NCBI GenBank assembly: GCA_032718475.1
Contig: JAUCBJ010007943.1
Location: 61,046-125,045 of the forward strand
Direction of reading: 5' to 3'
DNA length: 64,000 bases
From: Nemertoderma westbladi
Taxonomy: Eukaryota > Xenacoelomorpha > Nemertodermatida > Nemertodermatidae
Part shown: positions 20,876-33,000 of the stretch, one piece after another
Layout of the letters: each line of letters starts with the position of its first letter
Numbering within the stretch: position 1 is the stretch's first letter
Translations under genes and position numbers: made by a program
The notes under the pieces: generated by a model
What the model was told of the DNA's origin: nothing
The model's input: only the letters and a program-made list of their open reading frames with translations
The model's database searches: none

Positions 20876-23362
20876 TAGGGTGGTCCTTATTTTGAAAGGT
20901 TGGAATTTATCATCTCTGACCCCCTCAAATGTTTCCATTTCGTCAAAAAATATGACATGCGAAATTTTAAGCATGTACATCAAATATTAGAGGTAGCTCA
21001 AACACACTGAAGTTGAGTGTCTGGTCACCGATTGATCGTGCACGAAGAATATAATAGAGTTTGCTGATATGAAGGCTTCTTTTGTCGTACAGAGTTAATT
21101 TTAGGCTTATTTGAACCGCAGTCATCGATTTAGTGGGTGTAGTGTAGAGTAGATACCTTCAAAACAAGTGCTAAGCTAGTAGTTCTTGAGATATCACACA
21201 AAAGCTTAAGCCCGGCACAACTCATCAATCGATCATTCAATTGATTATGCCAAGGACATATTGAAATATTCGCATTTACATTTTGTAGGTCTACCTCCCT
21301 GCATCTTATTTCAGTTAATCTCGATTTTAGCATTGTCTAACCATTCAAAGCTATGTTTAATAAAAAAAAATTCATCACAACCCCATGGGAAATGCTTGCA
21401 CAAACATCACTAATTTGTGCCTAAGCGCCATTTGGTACGATATCAATAATTGGCCACAAAACTTAACTTTTGGTTAATTATATCTAGGAACTGTTCGTTT
21501 AATTTGATTTTTACTGATTTTAAGTGCAGAACCCAAAAATTGCATCTGATTTGTATTTTAAAATGATATGGTGCATGATATACAACACAACAATACTATA
21601 CTGTACTTCAAAGCATTTTAAGATACGGATTGATAGATGCAGAGATATGTACATCCAGTGACCAAAAGAGAACTAATATATGGGAAGAAGCTTTGCACAT
21701 ATGTATTATACATAATTAGGCAATGCTGATTCCAAATCTGATTTCAGATTTGCCTTACCACACACATCAAGTTTTTTCACAATTGCCACTTTGAGTTCAA
21801 AAACTTATTGCAAACGACTGTGATGAGTGGCGTAGATTCAAATAAGAATCAAATATGCTCAAAATCAATCCAAAACATTGAATGGAGCTTTGTTTATATG
21901 AATTATATTATATATTTTTAAACAATGCTGATTCCTAATCTGCTTTCATATTTGCCAAACTGCCATAGGATATCAAGTTGTTTTTTACAATTGCCAATTT
22001 AAGTTCAAATTACTTATCGCAAACAATTATTATGAGTGAAAGTAGATTCAATAAGAATAAAATACACCCCCAAATCAATCTACAACATATGCTATGGTAA
22101 ATCTGATAGCAGATTCACCATATAGATTGCATTGTTTAATATATAACAAAGCTCTTTTTCATGTTTTATATTGATTTGGAGCATATTTGATTATTATTGA
22201 ATCTACTTCACTCATCACAGTTGTTCGCGAGAAGTAATTTGAACTCAAATTGGCAATTGTGAAAAAACTTGATATGATATGGCAGCATGGCAAATCTGAA
22301 AGCAGATTTAGAATCAGCATTGTTTTCATTATATATAATTCATATAAACAAAGCTCCTTTCAATGTTTTAGATTGATTTTGAGCATATTTGATTCTCATT
22401 TGAATCTACATCACTCATCTTTGCGATAAGTTTTTTGAATTCAAATTGGCAATTGTGAGAAAACTTTATGGGGTAAGGCAAATCTGAAATCAGATTTGGA
22501 ATCAGCATTGTCTAATTTTGTATAATGCATATGTTCATAGCTTCTTCCCATATAGTACTCTTATGGTCGCTGGATGCACATATCTCTGTATCTATCAATC
22601 CTTTTAATATGCTTTGAAGTACAGTATGGTATTGTTGTATATCATGCACTATATCATTTTAAAATTCAAATCAGATGAGATTTTTGGATTCTGCACCTTA
22701 AAATCAGTCAAAATCAAATTAAACGAACAGTTCCTAGATATAATTAACCAAAAGTTAAGTTTTGTGGCCAATTATTGATATCGTACCAAATGGCGCTTAG
22801 ACACAAATGATGCTTGTGCAAGCATTTCCCATGGGGTTGTGATAAATTTTTTTTACTAAACATAGCTTTGAATGGTTAGACAATGCTAAAATCGAGATTA
22901 ACTGAAATAAGATGCAGGGAGGTAGACCTACAAAATGTTAATGCCAATATTTCAATACATCCTAGGTGCAATCAATTGAATGATCGATTGATGAGTTGTG
23001 CCGGGCTTAAGCTTTTCTGTGATATCTCAAGAACTACTAGCTTAGCACTTGTTTTGAAGATATCTACACCCACTAAATCGATGATTGCGGTTCAAATAAT
23101 AATATAATATAATAATAATAATATAAATTAACTCTGTACAACAAATAGAAGCCTTCATATCAGCAAACTCCATTATATTCTGCGCGCGCGATTAAATGGT
23201 GTCCAAACGCTCAACTTCAGGGTGTTTGAGCTACCTCTAAATATATATCATTTGTGCTCAAATTTTACTCAAGGTGTTTTTTTATCAGAAGAAAGGACTT
23301 GGGGGGTTCAGAGGAGAATTTCCACAACTTTTAAATTTTACATTGAAATAAGGACCACCCTA
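20876..23362. mobile_element. Fold-back hAT-like DNA transposon, non-autonomous
   Basis: A near-palindrome of 2487 bp. The ends are TAGGGTGGTCCTTATTT and its complement, and an exact 8-bp duplication ATCTACAT lies outside at 20868–20875 and 23363–23370. An 8-bp duplication and a TAGGG terminus fit the hAT superfamily. The arms are over 1 kb each: 21130–21333 and 22883–23107, for example, mirror each other, and the small ORFs in them are simply the two sides of the palindrome. Each arm carries two tandem ~190-bp subunits around AATCTGATTTCAGATTTGCC-like strings. No transposase is encoded. Transcripts would form a very long hairpin. Confidence 0.9.
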
Positions 23363-23497
23363 ATCTACATGCAATTTCGGAACTCAATATCAATACAATT
23401 TATGAACCACAAAAGATTAGGATAGGACTAGCTGACTAGTGCAATATAATATATATTGGAATGGCTGAATGGTTTGAAATGAATGATTCAGAACAGA

Positions 23498-23760
23498 CTA
23501 TTCATCAGTTTCAGGCTCCTCTTCTATCAGTCTATGGTACCTATTGCTCATATCTTGTTGGATTTGGAAGTTCAAATCGACTAGTTCTTGTTTTTTTTGG
23601 ACAATTTAAGGAGTTCTGAGTATTCTACGAAATCAGACTGCCAATTAGACAAAATATCTATCAATTTTTCTCACAGTTGCTCCGCAGTTAATTTTGCAAT
23701 TGCTTCTGTTTTTACCCGGTCGCTACACATGGGATAGGCAGGCATATGTAGCATTTCCAT
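23498..23760 (-). pseudogene. Broken gene fragment, family not recognised
   Basis: A protein-like reading on the minus strand begins MEMLHMPAYPMCSDRVKTEA. It meets a TGA where CGA would give Arg, goes on in the same frame (EKLIDILSNWQSDFVEYSEL), shifts by one base at an A8 run (23591–23598), and ends ...HRLIEEEPETDE before TAG at 23498. The composition is helical and charged, like the C-terminus of a coiled-coil protein. One stop and one shift mark it as a pseudogene, or as real with sequence errors. I cannot name the parent gene. Confidence 0.45.
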
Positions 23761-23777
23761 CGGGGTTTGACTAAATA

Positions 23778-23895
23778 CGCCACCGACAACCACCGACACC
23801 TTTCGCATACCACCGACAACCACCGACAACAAAAGACACAAACCGACACAAACCGACAGGTAAGATCGCAAACCGACAGTATACCGACAACTTCG
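23778..23895. repeat. CCGACAA-rich short direct repeats
   Basis: About ten irregular copies of ACCGACA or ACCGACAAC. A complementary string (GTCGGTGG) occurs near 23991. Similar words recur near 36129–36170. Confidence 0.6.
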
Positions 23896-23899
23896 GTAA

Positions 23900-25195
23900 T
23901 GTTAGTAAACTATTTCAGTACATGATTATACAATTTTTATTTCCAGTCCAAATATTTATAACAAAGTATATTGTCCACTGTCGGCCTGTTGTCGGTGGTG
24001 TAATTAGTCGAACTGATTGAGCCGAGTAAGTAGGCTTATGTAAGTATGTATATGCACAATATTGGCTGTATGTATGTACATATTGACATTGGCCCTAGCA
24101 CCTAGCTGATAGCAGGACAGGCCATTAGAGATTGTAATAGGCTTCCAGTAATGATTGGAACCTAGATATTGTCTGCATGCTGGTGCCACCCATACCAGGG
24201 CAATAGATTTGTCTGCATGGTCACTCAGGGTAATAGTTTGATGGGCAGGTCCGTTTAAAGCCAGCTTGCTGGCCTTCTAGTTGAGTTGATGTAAAGGACA
24301 AGGCTAATTAATAATACATGGCAATAATAATAAGATCAATTTGTATTCAATTTATTTTAGTTAGATTACCCATAGCCTCGTTTAACATTGCTGCCTAGTT
24401 GAATTAATCTGCCGCCCAACCTCAACAGCCACGCCGAGTAAAGCCAGGAAATCAGGAATGCTTATAAATTTAATCAAAAGTCTAAATAAAACAAAATATA
24501 AAAGCAGAAGCAATATTCCATTCCAATATTGGATTCCAATCCAACGCAAACAAACAGACAAAGAGGTTTAAAGCAAGAATGACTTTCATCAACCAAACAA
24601 ACTGCTTCCCGTCTAACTGTGTAATGTAATGTAATACACAGTCGTCTAAGCTACTAAGCATACAAATCACAACCACAATTATTAGTGTGATGTCGATGTG
24701 TGAAATGTTATCCTATTTGCAAACCTGGGAAACGGCCCTAAAGAGAGGTTTATTCTGCTAAGACCAGAAGACAGTAAGAAGAGTAGGCTAACAGGAAATA
24801 CAAATATGTAATAATAATAATATAATTTTTTTAGATAGTTTTTCTAATTAATTATTATTTACTTTTAATTTTTATGAATTGCTTTGATAACATAATACAC
24901 TACCCAGAGGTACACAATAATTAATTAATCTATAAAGTCGTAAAATGAAATTAACTCAGGATTGATTTTATTTTACAACACTTTTAGTGACAACTGACAA
25001 GAGTCATTTATTAGAATCGTATGTTAAAATCAACACCAGGAATTGCGCCATAATATTACAGTATTATATGTACACAAACACAATATAGCACGAATCGGCA
25101 CTCAGTCAGCCAGTGCCAATGAAGAATAGCCATTGCAATCATAATATGATTGATTGACAGGTTCCACTTGACAGATTTCACAGGGAACTAAATAA
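23900..25195. other. Intergenic, nothing recognised
   Basis: AT-rich with short lineage-typical words such as AGGCCTA. Small ORFs here have no protein-like features that I trust. Confidence 0.5.
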
Positions 25196-25198
25196 CTC

Positions 25199-25365
25199 CT
25201 ATACCCCGATTCGGGGTATACCTAATTTTTTCCGCTGCCTGGAGATTTTCTAGTAGAACACCAATTCGGGGTATAGCTTTCTACTGAAAATCTCCAATCG
25301 GTGTCACTATTTTCCACTATAACACCGATTCTGGGTATAGAGCTGTACCCCAATTCGGGGTATTT
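25199..25365. repeat. Clustered inverted CGGGGTATA motifs
   Basis: The word ATTCGGGGTATA or close variants occur four times and the complement TATACCCCGAAT-like once, with AATCTCC/GGAGATT pairs between them. The cluster could fold into one or more hairpins. It may be a small MITE, but no target duplication was found. Confidence 0.45.
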
Positions 25366-25432
25366 TCCCTTACTGGATTAGGCCCTAGTCTGCTAGTCTA
25401 TGGTCTATCTATCTACCTACAGATATACTGAT

Positions 25433-26315
25433 TAGTGTTAGACCGGAGCTCCGGCTCCGGTCCGGATCCGGCCCGGAAAATGGTGCTCCGGTTCCGGTCC
25501 GGCTCCGGCTAAAATATGACCGGAGGACCGGAGCTCCAGTATAAAACTGTAAAATACAGACAGAGACACACAATGCACAGATGTACAATGCACAATCAGT
25601 TGTCCACAGTCACAGTCATCTAGTCTAGTCCATCATAGTAAAGCTACACTGCCTACTGCTGTACTGGCCTACCAGGTGCAAAGGCTGAGGCTACAAAGAC
25701 AGGCCAGTCCACTGTCAGTACACTAGTACCTACAGTACTGTACTACCTACTCACTCTCTGACTCTGTCTTGCCTGTCTGCCTGTCGCTGTCACTAGCCTA
25801 GTACAGTAGTATTAGTACTAGTACCTATACCTCCTGCTGTCCTGACCTCTACCTGTCTACATCTACAGACTGACAGATCTACTGGCAGACTGAGTTGATG
25901 CTATCAACCATTCTTCTATTGCATCTTTGATCTGTTGTTTTGTTAGATTTCCTGATTTAATATGTACGTACAGACGTAATAAAACTACCCGACTAGGTAC
26001 CGTCAGACCGTAATGTACTGGTTTATGAGTATAAAGTATAAACAAAGTCAGAAAGTGGAGAAGTTGGCACACTAAATGTAGCTGTGTAGTCAGGTAGTGG
26101 ACTAACTGCAACATGCCAGGTCGTATTATAGTACAGTCTGACAGTGCAGCGCAGCAGTGGTACCGGTACCTTTAGGTCATACAGTCATACCAGGCCTCAA
26201 TATATATTTTTTAATTTTACTTACCCGGTCCGGCTCCGGTTCCGGCTCCGGTACTTTTGGAATTTACCCGGTCCGGTTCCGGCTCCGGCAAAAATCTGGC
26301 TCCGGTCTAACGCTA
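25433..26315. mobile_element. hAT-like non-autonomous element with GC-rich inverted ends
   Basis: 883 bp. The ends are TAGTGTTAGACCGGAGC and, on the complement, TAGCGTTAGACCGGAGCC. An exact 8-bp duplication ATACTGAT flanks it at 25425–25432 and 26316–26323. Sub-terminal regions are packed with CCGGCTCCGG-type motifs, which could be transposase binding sites. There is no transposase. Confidence 0.88.
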
Positions 26316-26323
26316 ATACTGAT

Positions 26324-26973
26324 ATATGTATGCTATGGCTATCTGGCTATAGGCAGATAGGCCTACCTCTACGCAAAAGATATACAGATATACTGATATA
26401 GGCCTACCCCGTCTGCCCGTCCCCCGTCTGGTCTGGTAGTTCCCGAAAGCAGGAAAGGCACGCTTGCTTGCCTGGCCGGCTGGCCCTATACAATGGAATA
26501 TTGACAAAAAGCGCGCCACACGGCTGCACGGGTTCTGGTAAAACGAAAAGCGCGCCAGCCGGCATCCCTAACATTCAATGCGCGCCAACCATTCACCATG
26601 CAGCCATGAAATTTTGAAATTATTACTGTCAGACTGTATTATATTCCCCTACCGTTACTGTGTACTGCAGTACTGCCTGACTGCAGGACTGCCCTAGGCT
26701 GAGAAGACTGAGGAGTGTTCTCAGCCTAGGCTGAGATGACAATGACTGGGGTCTGGTCTGGGGGTGGGGAGTCATTTCAAGAGCTGAAGAGGGACTTATC
26801 TCAGCCTTGTACACCGGCCTGCCGGCTGACCTGTAATACTATAACAGTCAGACAGTAACAGTACTGCAGTACGAGTACAGGAGTAGGCCTACAATTACAG
26901 ACAGCAGAATTAATACCAGAATACAGCAATATCAGAATATTAGTAACCTAACCGGTAATTTTGTAATTATATA
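26324..26973. other. Region upstream of the FUBP-like gene
   Basis: It should hold the promoter and 5' UTR, but no TATA box or initiator could be chosen with confidence. It includes three GCGCGCCA words (26511–26590) and a perfect 13-bp hairpin at 26693–26730. Confidence 0.4.
26693..26730. repeat. Perfect 13-bp inverted repeat, 12-nt loop
   Basis: CCTAGGCTGAGAA at 26693–26705 pairs with its exact complement at 26718–26730, about 240 bp upstream of the first coding exon. Confidence 0.7.
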
Positions 26974-27036
26974 ATGAAAAGTGATTTAAAAGTCGAAAAT
27001 CTTGGAGATGAAAATCGAGCAAATGGTGAAGTACCG
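26974..27036 (+). CDS. FUBP-like gene, exon 1
   Basis: ATG at 26974 gives 21 codons ([20 protein letters not shown] then Pro), phase 0, ending at a strong donor CCG|GTAAGT. It joins in frame to exon 2. If exon 1 is wrong, the ATG at 28014 in exon 2 would be the start. Confidence 0.65.
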
Positions 27037-30000
27037 GTAAGTAAATCTTTAAATAGCTGAATACAGGACAGCAGGAATAGAATAGGCCTACAGGCTGACA
27101 GGTGACAGAAAAACTTAATTTAACTTAATTTAAGAAAATTTAATTCAAAAATATGAAATAAGGCACAGCACCCAAATAGAAAATACATATAATAAAGCAC
27201 ATATTTTAAATACAGTTAGGAACACTGGTCACTTTCTGGCTGAAGCTCAGCCAAAAATTGTCCACATATTTACAGCCAGAAAGTGTCCGTGCAGCCACTA
27301 TTTGTCCTTCACAGGCTGCGATTATATTTCCGGACATATTTTGGCTGTAACTCCACTAGTACCCAAAGCAGAAGCTGGGCACATTTTTATTTTTAATATT
27401 ATGATAGTTATCCCAACGATGAGATTCTAATTCTCAAATTAATTTATACAGAATTTTATGGCGATTCTAATGGCATAATTTTTAGAATGCCAATGTTAAA
27501 ATTTCACTGCCGGTTTTCAAATGAAATTTAGCATTGTTTTCTATGGAGAAATTTCACTCTGAGAGCGTTTTCCGCGGACACATTCTGGCTGTAAATTGGA
27601 CATATTGTGACCAGTGTTCCTGACTGAAATAGCTGAATAGCGCAGACGTGTTATTTGGGTGTATGATAATGGAGGTCAGTCGGAAAGCAAAGCTTGTAGG
27701 AAACTGACCTACAGCGCTACAGGCTGACAGTGATGAAACAAAACACCTGTTTATTTATTTATTTATATATGACAGGGCACGGTAGCCTGGCAGCGTCAGT
27801 GTGTCAGTGCTTGGTACTCGTAGCTATACGTACGTAACCATTACTGGTACGGGTACCTACTGCATTACTGCATTAACAACAGGCCGAGGCCCGACGCCTA
27901 ATTTACCCCTACCCTATTCTGTATTCATAGCTGCATAGGCCTGCCAACCTGTAGGCCTAGGTGAGTTCGATTATTTGAAATTGCCTTAACCGAATATAAA
28001 ATATTTGTAGGTCATGAATTCTGCACCTCCAACATCAAATGATTCTACCGAGCCCGTTGCCCCAGTTACTGCCACACATACTATTACTGGTAATGTTGTA
28101 ACAGTTGGAGTAAAGAGGCCTGCCGAAGGTACTGGAGATGGGCCTGCAGTGAAGAAAATAAATATAACAAGTAAGTGAATCTCCTTGGTTTGTTTTGGTT
28201 CCAATAAAGGAATGATATGTGCTAAGTTAGAATGTAGGAGCTTCCTGGAATGATTGTATCGTTTTAGAATTTTAGATACAGTAGACTGTTAGATAACCTT
28301 CAACCATAGTATATAGCCTTGTAGTTATTATTTATATGTGTTTCCAAATAATCTTTAATCATTGGTTGGTAATTTCACCACGTTCTTATGTTTCATATGT
28401 ATTTTCAACATATTTCTTGTATTTTTTTTAGGACAACGGGTTGGTGTGTTGTACGTCAGAGAAATATAGGCGTAATAGGCCTAGCCCCCTTGGGAAGTAA
28501 CGCTTGTGTAGATTAAATTTTGTATGCATTACTTTTTTATGAAATACAATTATCATAATTGTAATGTGTAAAGTTTACCTTTCCTTTTGTTACTTCATCT
28601 GTTTAGTTTAAACTCGGTGTAATATATACAAACACTATATTTTATTGCCCACTGACTTACCTTGTAATTGTTTGTTTTAGTTCCCCCTGGACATGTGACC
28701 GAGGTATTCCCGGTTCCAAATGATGTTGTCGGATTTGTTATCGGTAAGGCCGGAGCCGGAGCAAAAAAGATTACGGCGGAGACCGGTTGCAGACTCCAGG
28801 TGGATCAATCATCCAATCCCGGAGGAGAGTACAAGAATTGTATTCTAGTTGGCGCCCCAGAACAGTTAGCGTGAGTGTAAATGATCTGTAGAACAATCTG
28901 TTGTATTTTGTTACGTTAGATTAGGTGACAAACATATTTAATTACTAATTCTAATTTATCGTATTTACTTACAGGTATATACTTCATTACACATATGCAA
29001 TGGTTTATGTTTTGAACCGAATATGTTATTATTTGTTTCTGCTCACAAAATAACTATAATTTAATATTCAGTGCGATTTTTTATTTTGTATATCACATTT
29101 TAATTGGGGTTTAAGGCTTTCTCCACGAATTTTCTCATTTTAATTTCACGCCAGCAATGGAAAGTAATGACTGAGATTATCGAAATTGTTTATTATCTAC
29201 AAAATATGATCGAATCTGAAATTATATTCCTGATTCCTGAATAACTACCACTACTTGGTCGAGCGAGCTCGGACATACACTTTCGGTTGCGGGTTTCAAC
29301 CGTTGTATTAATTGTTTAATAAGAAAGACACAATGATACTGACAATAATTTATATATTATGTAATGTAATAATGAGAATGAGACGCAATAGTGGAGCCTA
29401 GTTGAATGGAACATAATTAATTGCTTAACGAACTTCCGGAATTTATCACACTGGCTGCACTGGCTTTTTGTGTTGAAAAACTTGACCTACTAAACTTAAC
29501 AAAAAAAAAAGTTAAAACGAAATTAAATATATTAATTTTCGGTTTCGCTTTTCCCGTTCGAACCGCTATAATATTTTGCGGGATACCCTGTATAATTAAA
29601 TAATAATTTTTTCTCTTTTTTCCCGTTTTTTTGCTCTATTGTTAATGTTCACAATTGATATATTGACGTGTAAAATCTGTATCTCTGTCACACACAAGTT
29701 TGTAGTAACTTTCATCATACATTTATTATCCATATCCAGAGTAGTACCAACATTGCATAACATTTAATTTCTATTCACTGAGTCGGAGATATACCGAATA
29801 TATATCTTATATATACCGTATATATATCTTATATATACCGTAAATATATCGTATATATACCGTATATATATCGTATATATATCGTATATATACCGTATAT
29901 ATATCGTATATATACCGTATATATATCGTATATATATCGTATATATATATCGTATATATACCGTATATATATCGTATATATAGGTTTGATTTAGGGGTGT

Positions 30001-33000
30001 GCCGGATATCCGGCCGGATTTTGAGAAAAAAATCCGGTTCCGGCTCCGGCTGGATTTCCATTTCAACGAATTGTTAACAAAATTTACAATTAATATAAAT
30101 GTTCAAAAAAAACATAAAAATAAATGTTCTTTCAATTTCACACAAACTTAAATATAAGCAAATACAATGGAATACAATACAATTTTTTTGCTAGTTTGTA
30201 TCATCTCCATTATTCATATTTTGAATTATGATAAAGTCTACAGCAGAGCTATAATTTTATGACTATCTACAATCGACATGCTGAGCTGACTGACTACTTT
30301 TTTTGCCAAGAATATTTGTATTTGGTTGGGATCAGCCTCACTAACACTTAATTAATTAGTACAGGTATGCCCAGCCCATATACTAATTATAACTAGCCAA
30401 TAATTATTATGTTGTCCCAGCGCACAAGCGTTGATGTTAGTCAGATCTAGGTAGGTTTGTTATAAAATGAGATTAAGCTTACCACCGTGAATGACCAGAC
30501 CAGTTTATGTAATCGACGGCCAATTTAGAAACTCTAGTAAATACAATTTAACTCAGAGAGTATAAAACAACTACAGAGATTATTACTTCGTTTTATTTTT
30601 CAATTTGCACTTTATTTAATTTCATTTTCATATTTTACATTTTTACATTTTACAACATCTAACCAATTAGCAAATATCAAAGCGGCGTAGGTTATGGTGC
30701 AAATTCCTATGGTGATATATAACAAAAATCCGGCTTTGGTCTGAATTCCGGCCGGATTTTTTTACAAATCTGGCTCCGGTTCCGGCCTGGCCGGTTTGAA
30801 AAAGGTAAATCCGGCACATCCCTAGTTTAATTTAACTGAAACGGGTGTGGGGACTGGACACAAATCCCATCTCGGCTAATTTATATTTCGTCTAATTATT
30901 AATTACGGAAAGGGAGCAGGTTATATGTGCCAGTATTTCTAACCAAAACTAAATTAAATACAACAGATTATAGTTATATTTTTGGGAATAATCATCTGTT
31001 ATTATCATCAATTTTCCCCAGGAGAGGGATGAATTTCCCACTATTTGCCATAACAATAATATGAAGTGCGAATATATACGAAATCTCTATAAACACTTAA
31101 AGGCGTAAATAGATAATCACAACCTCATGAAGATGGATAGGTTATACAAAACAATTAATTATTATGTTTCGTACCGGTATCGGTATACAGTATGTATGTA
31201 TATGATATAGTATCGCCCACCAATCTATATACATAAATACAAATTTGAGATATACATACATACATACATACATGGCATATTTTTCTTGTATCTTATTTAT
31301 ATACGAAACCGCTACCTTTACGTGCCCCGTGTCAGCGCAATTTTTATTGTTGTTTTAGCAATTTTTGGTAATATTATGTAATTAATTCTCCATGTTTTTT
31401 TTTATTTCTTGTTATTTTATGGCCTGTTCTTCACTTCTTATGGATTAATTTGGTAGGCCGTTTTTAAATTAATCACTGATTTACGCATGTGTTGTGTGTG
31501 TGTAGTGTGAGTTCTATAATGAATTATGTTAAATATGATATTAATTATATATTACCCTATACGGCTTCTATTGAATAGGTCAATAATGAAAACTATAAAG
31601 GCCCATTTATACTCGGCCGTATGGGGATTGTATGGTAAGAAATTGTGATATTTGTCCGTACAGCAGTCATCAGGCGGCCGTACGGTTTGTTTGGTATCAG
31701 GTTTTGCCGTACGGCAATAATAGACCATACGGCCGTAAAAAAACTTTAGATTCCATACGGCACCGTACGGCCATATGGTGAGGCCGTACGTTGACCTCAC
31801 GGCCGCCGTACGACGTTGACCTCACGCCCCCCGTACGACGTTGACCTCACGGCTGTCGTACGTCCGAGTATAAATGGAGCTTTAGTCAATCGAGACTGAA
31901 TTTAATGTTGACGTTTTTCTCCCATTTTCCCATTCGGTTATCTATCATAGCCCTACTCAAACTTTTAGTATTTTTAATACCAATATTGGATAATAACATG
32001 TTCCAAATATGGTTGGCCGATGATCTTATTAAAATATACCGTGTTAACGGGTATCGAAATATTGTGTGTCTATAATTTATGTACATTTTTTATTTTATAA
32101 GTTTATATAATATTTTTAATATATAATATATATATATAATATTTTTTATTTTAATATTTTTTTCACAAGTACATCCTCCCTCTGTTTGTGATATACTGTT
32201 GCAGTTTTGCAGATCTTAGTGTATCTAATACATTTTTCTATTTAGTTTTTAGTATCCAAATAGCAACATTTCCATTTTGCGCATCTGAAGGCTACAAGCT
32301 ACCTCGGAGATTAATGATATTGTTTCCTCAGTATTGTTTTTGTTCCCTATATATAGATTAGCGCGATCGGCCATAGCCCAGGTTATTGGCCGGGCCACAC
32401 AAGGGGCGCCTATGACTATAGAGATTTTAATTCCTGCTACTAAAGTTGGTCTTGTAATTGGCGGCCAAGGAGCTACAATTAAAAACATAAAACAAACGTC
32501 GGGTAAGTTTATTCAGTTGGCTACGGATGGTCTCAGCAACTCTGCATGCAGATATCTGCTATGCCATAAAGACTTATGTATTTATTTATGATTTTATTTA
32601 GTTAAAATTTTTCCATTGGTTATAAATAATTATTTTTTTGTATCTGAGTGCTTATTTATTAACAAAATAGTTATTTAAGTGGGTTAGGTGTGAGGGTGAG
32701 GTATATATTTTCATCTGTAATCTTTTTTTTATAGTGATTGCAATTAATTGGTATTCTAAAAATTGCGATACAGGTGTTAAATATATAGGTGCACATTGTA
32801 CCTGGTGCTGGTACAACAATGTTTTTAAGGTTAAGTTCTGAATTTTTTACTTTTTTTTAACTGACATAGTCATTTGTCAAGTTATCCTTTTATAAACTGC
32901 ATGTGATTAGATAATCATTTAATTAGTATTAATTATTGTATATTTAGGCTACTTATAAAATTATTAGTAAGATAACTAGTAAAAAAATTCCTTTATAAAT

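Larger units (their letters stand above)
28871..32356 (+). other. Intron 3 of the FUBP-like gene
   Basis: 3.5 kb of AT-rich DNA. It holds an ATATATCGT-type microsatellite, a hAT-like element (29992–30824), a copy of dispersed repeat R (30893–31040) and a MITE-like element (31598–31882). No exon-like sequence was found in the rest. Confidence 0.7.

Noticed and set aside
21130-23107. Paired ORFs beginning MLKSRLTEIRCREVDL on opposite strands
   Set aside because: They are the two arms of the fold-back element, so their similarity reflects the palindrome and not selection on protein.
29764-30066. [11 protein letters not shown] repeat ORFs on the minus strand
   Set aside because: Translation of an AT microsatellite.
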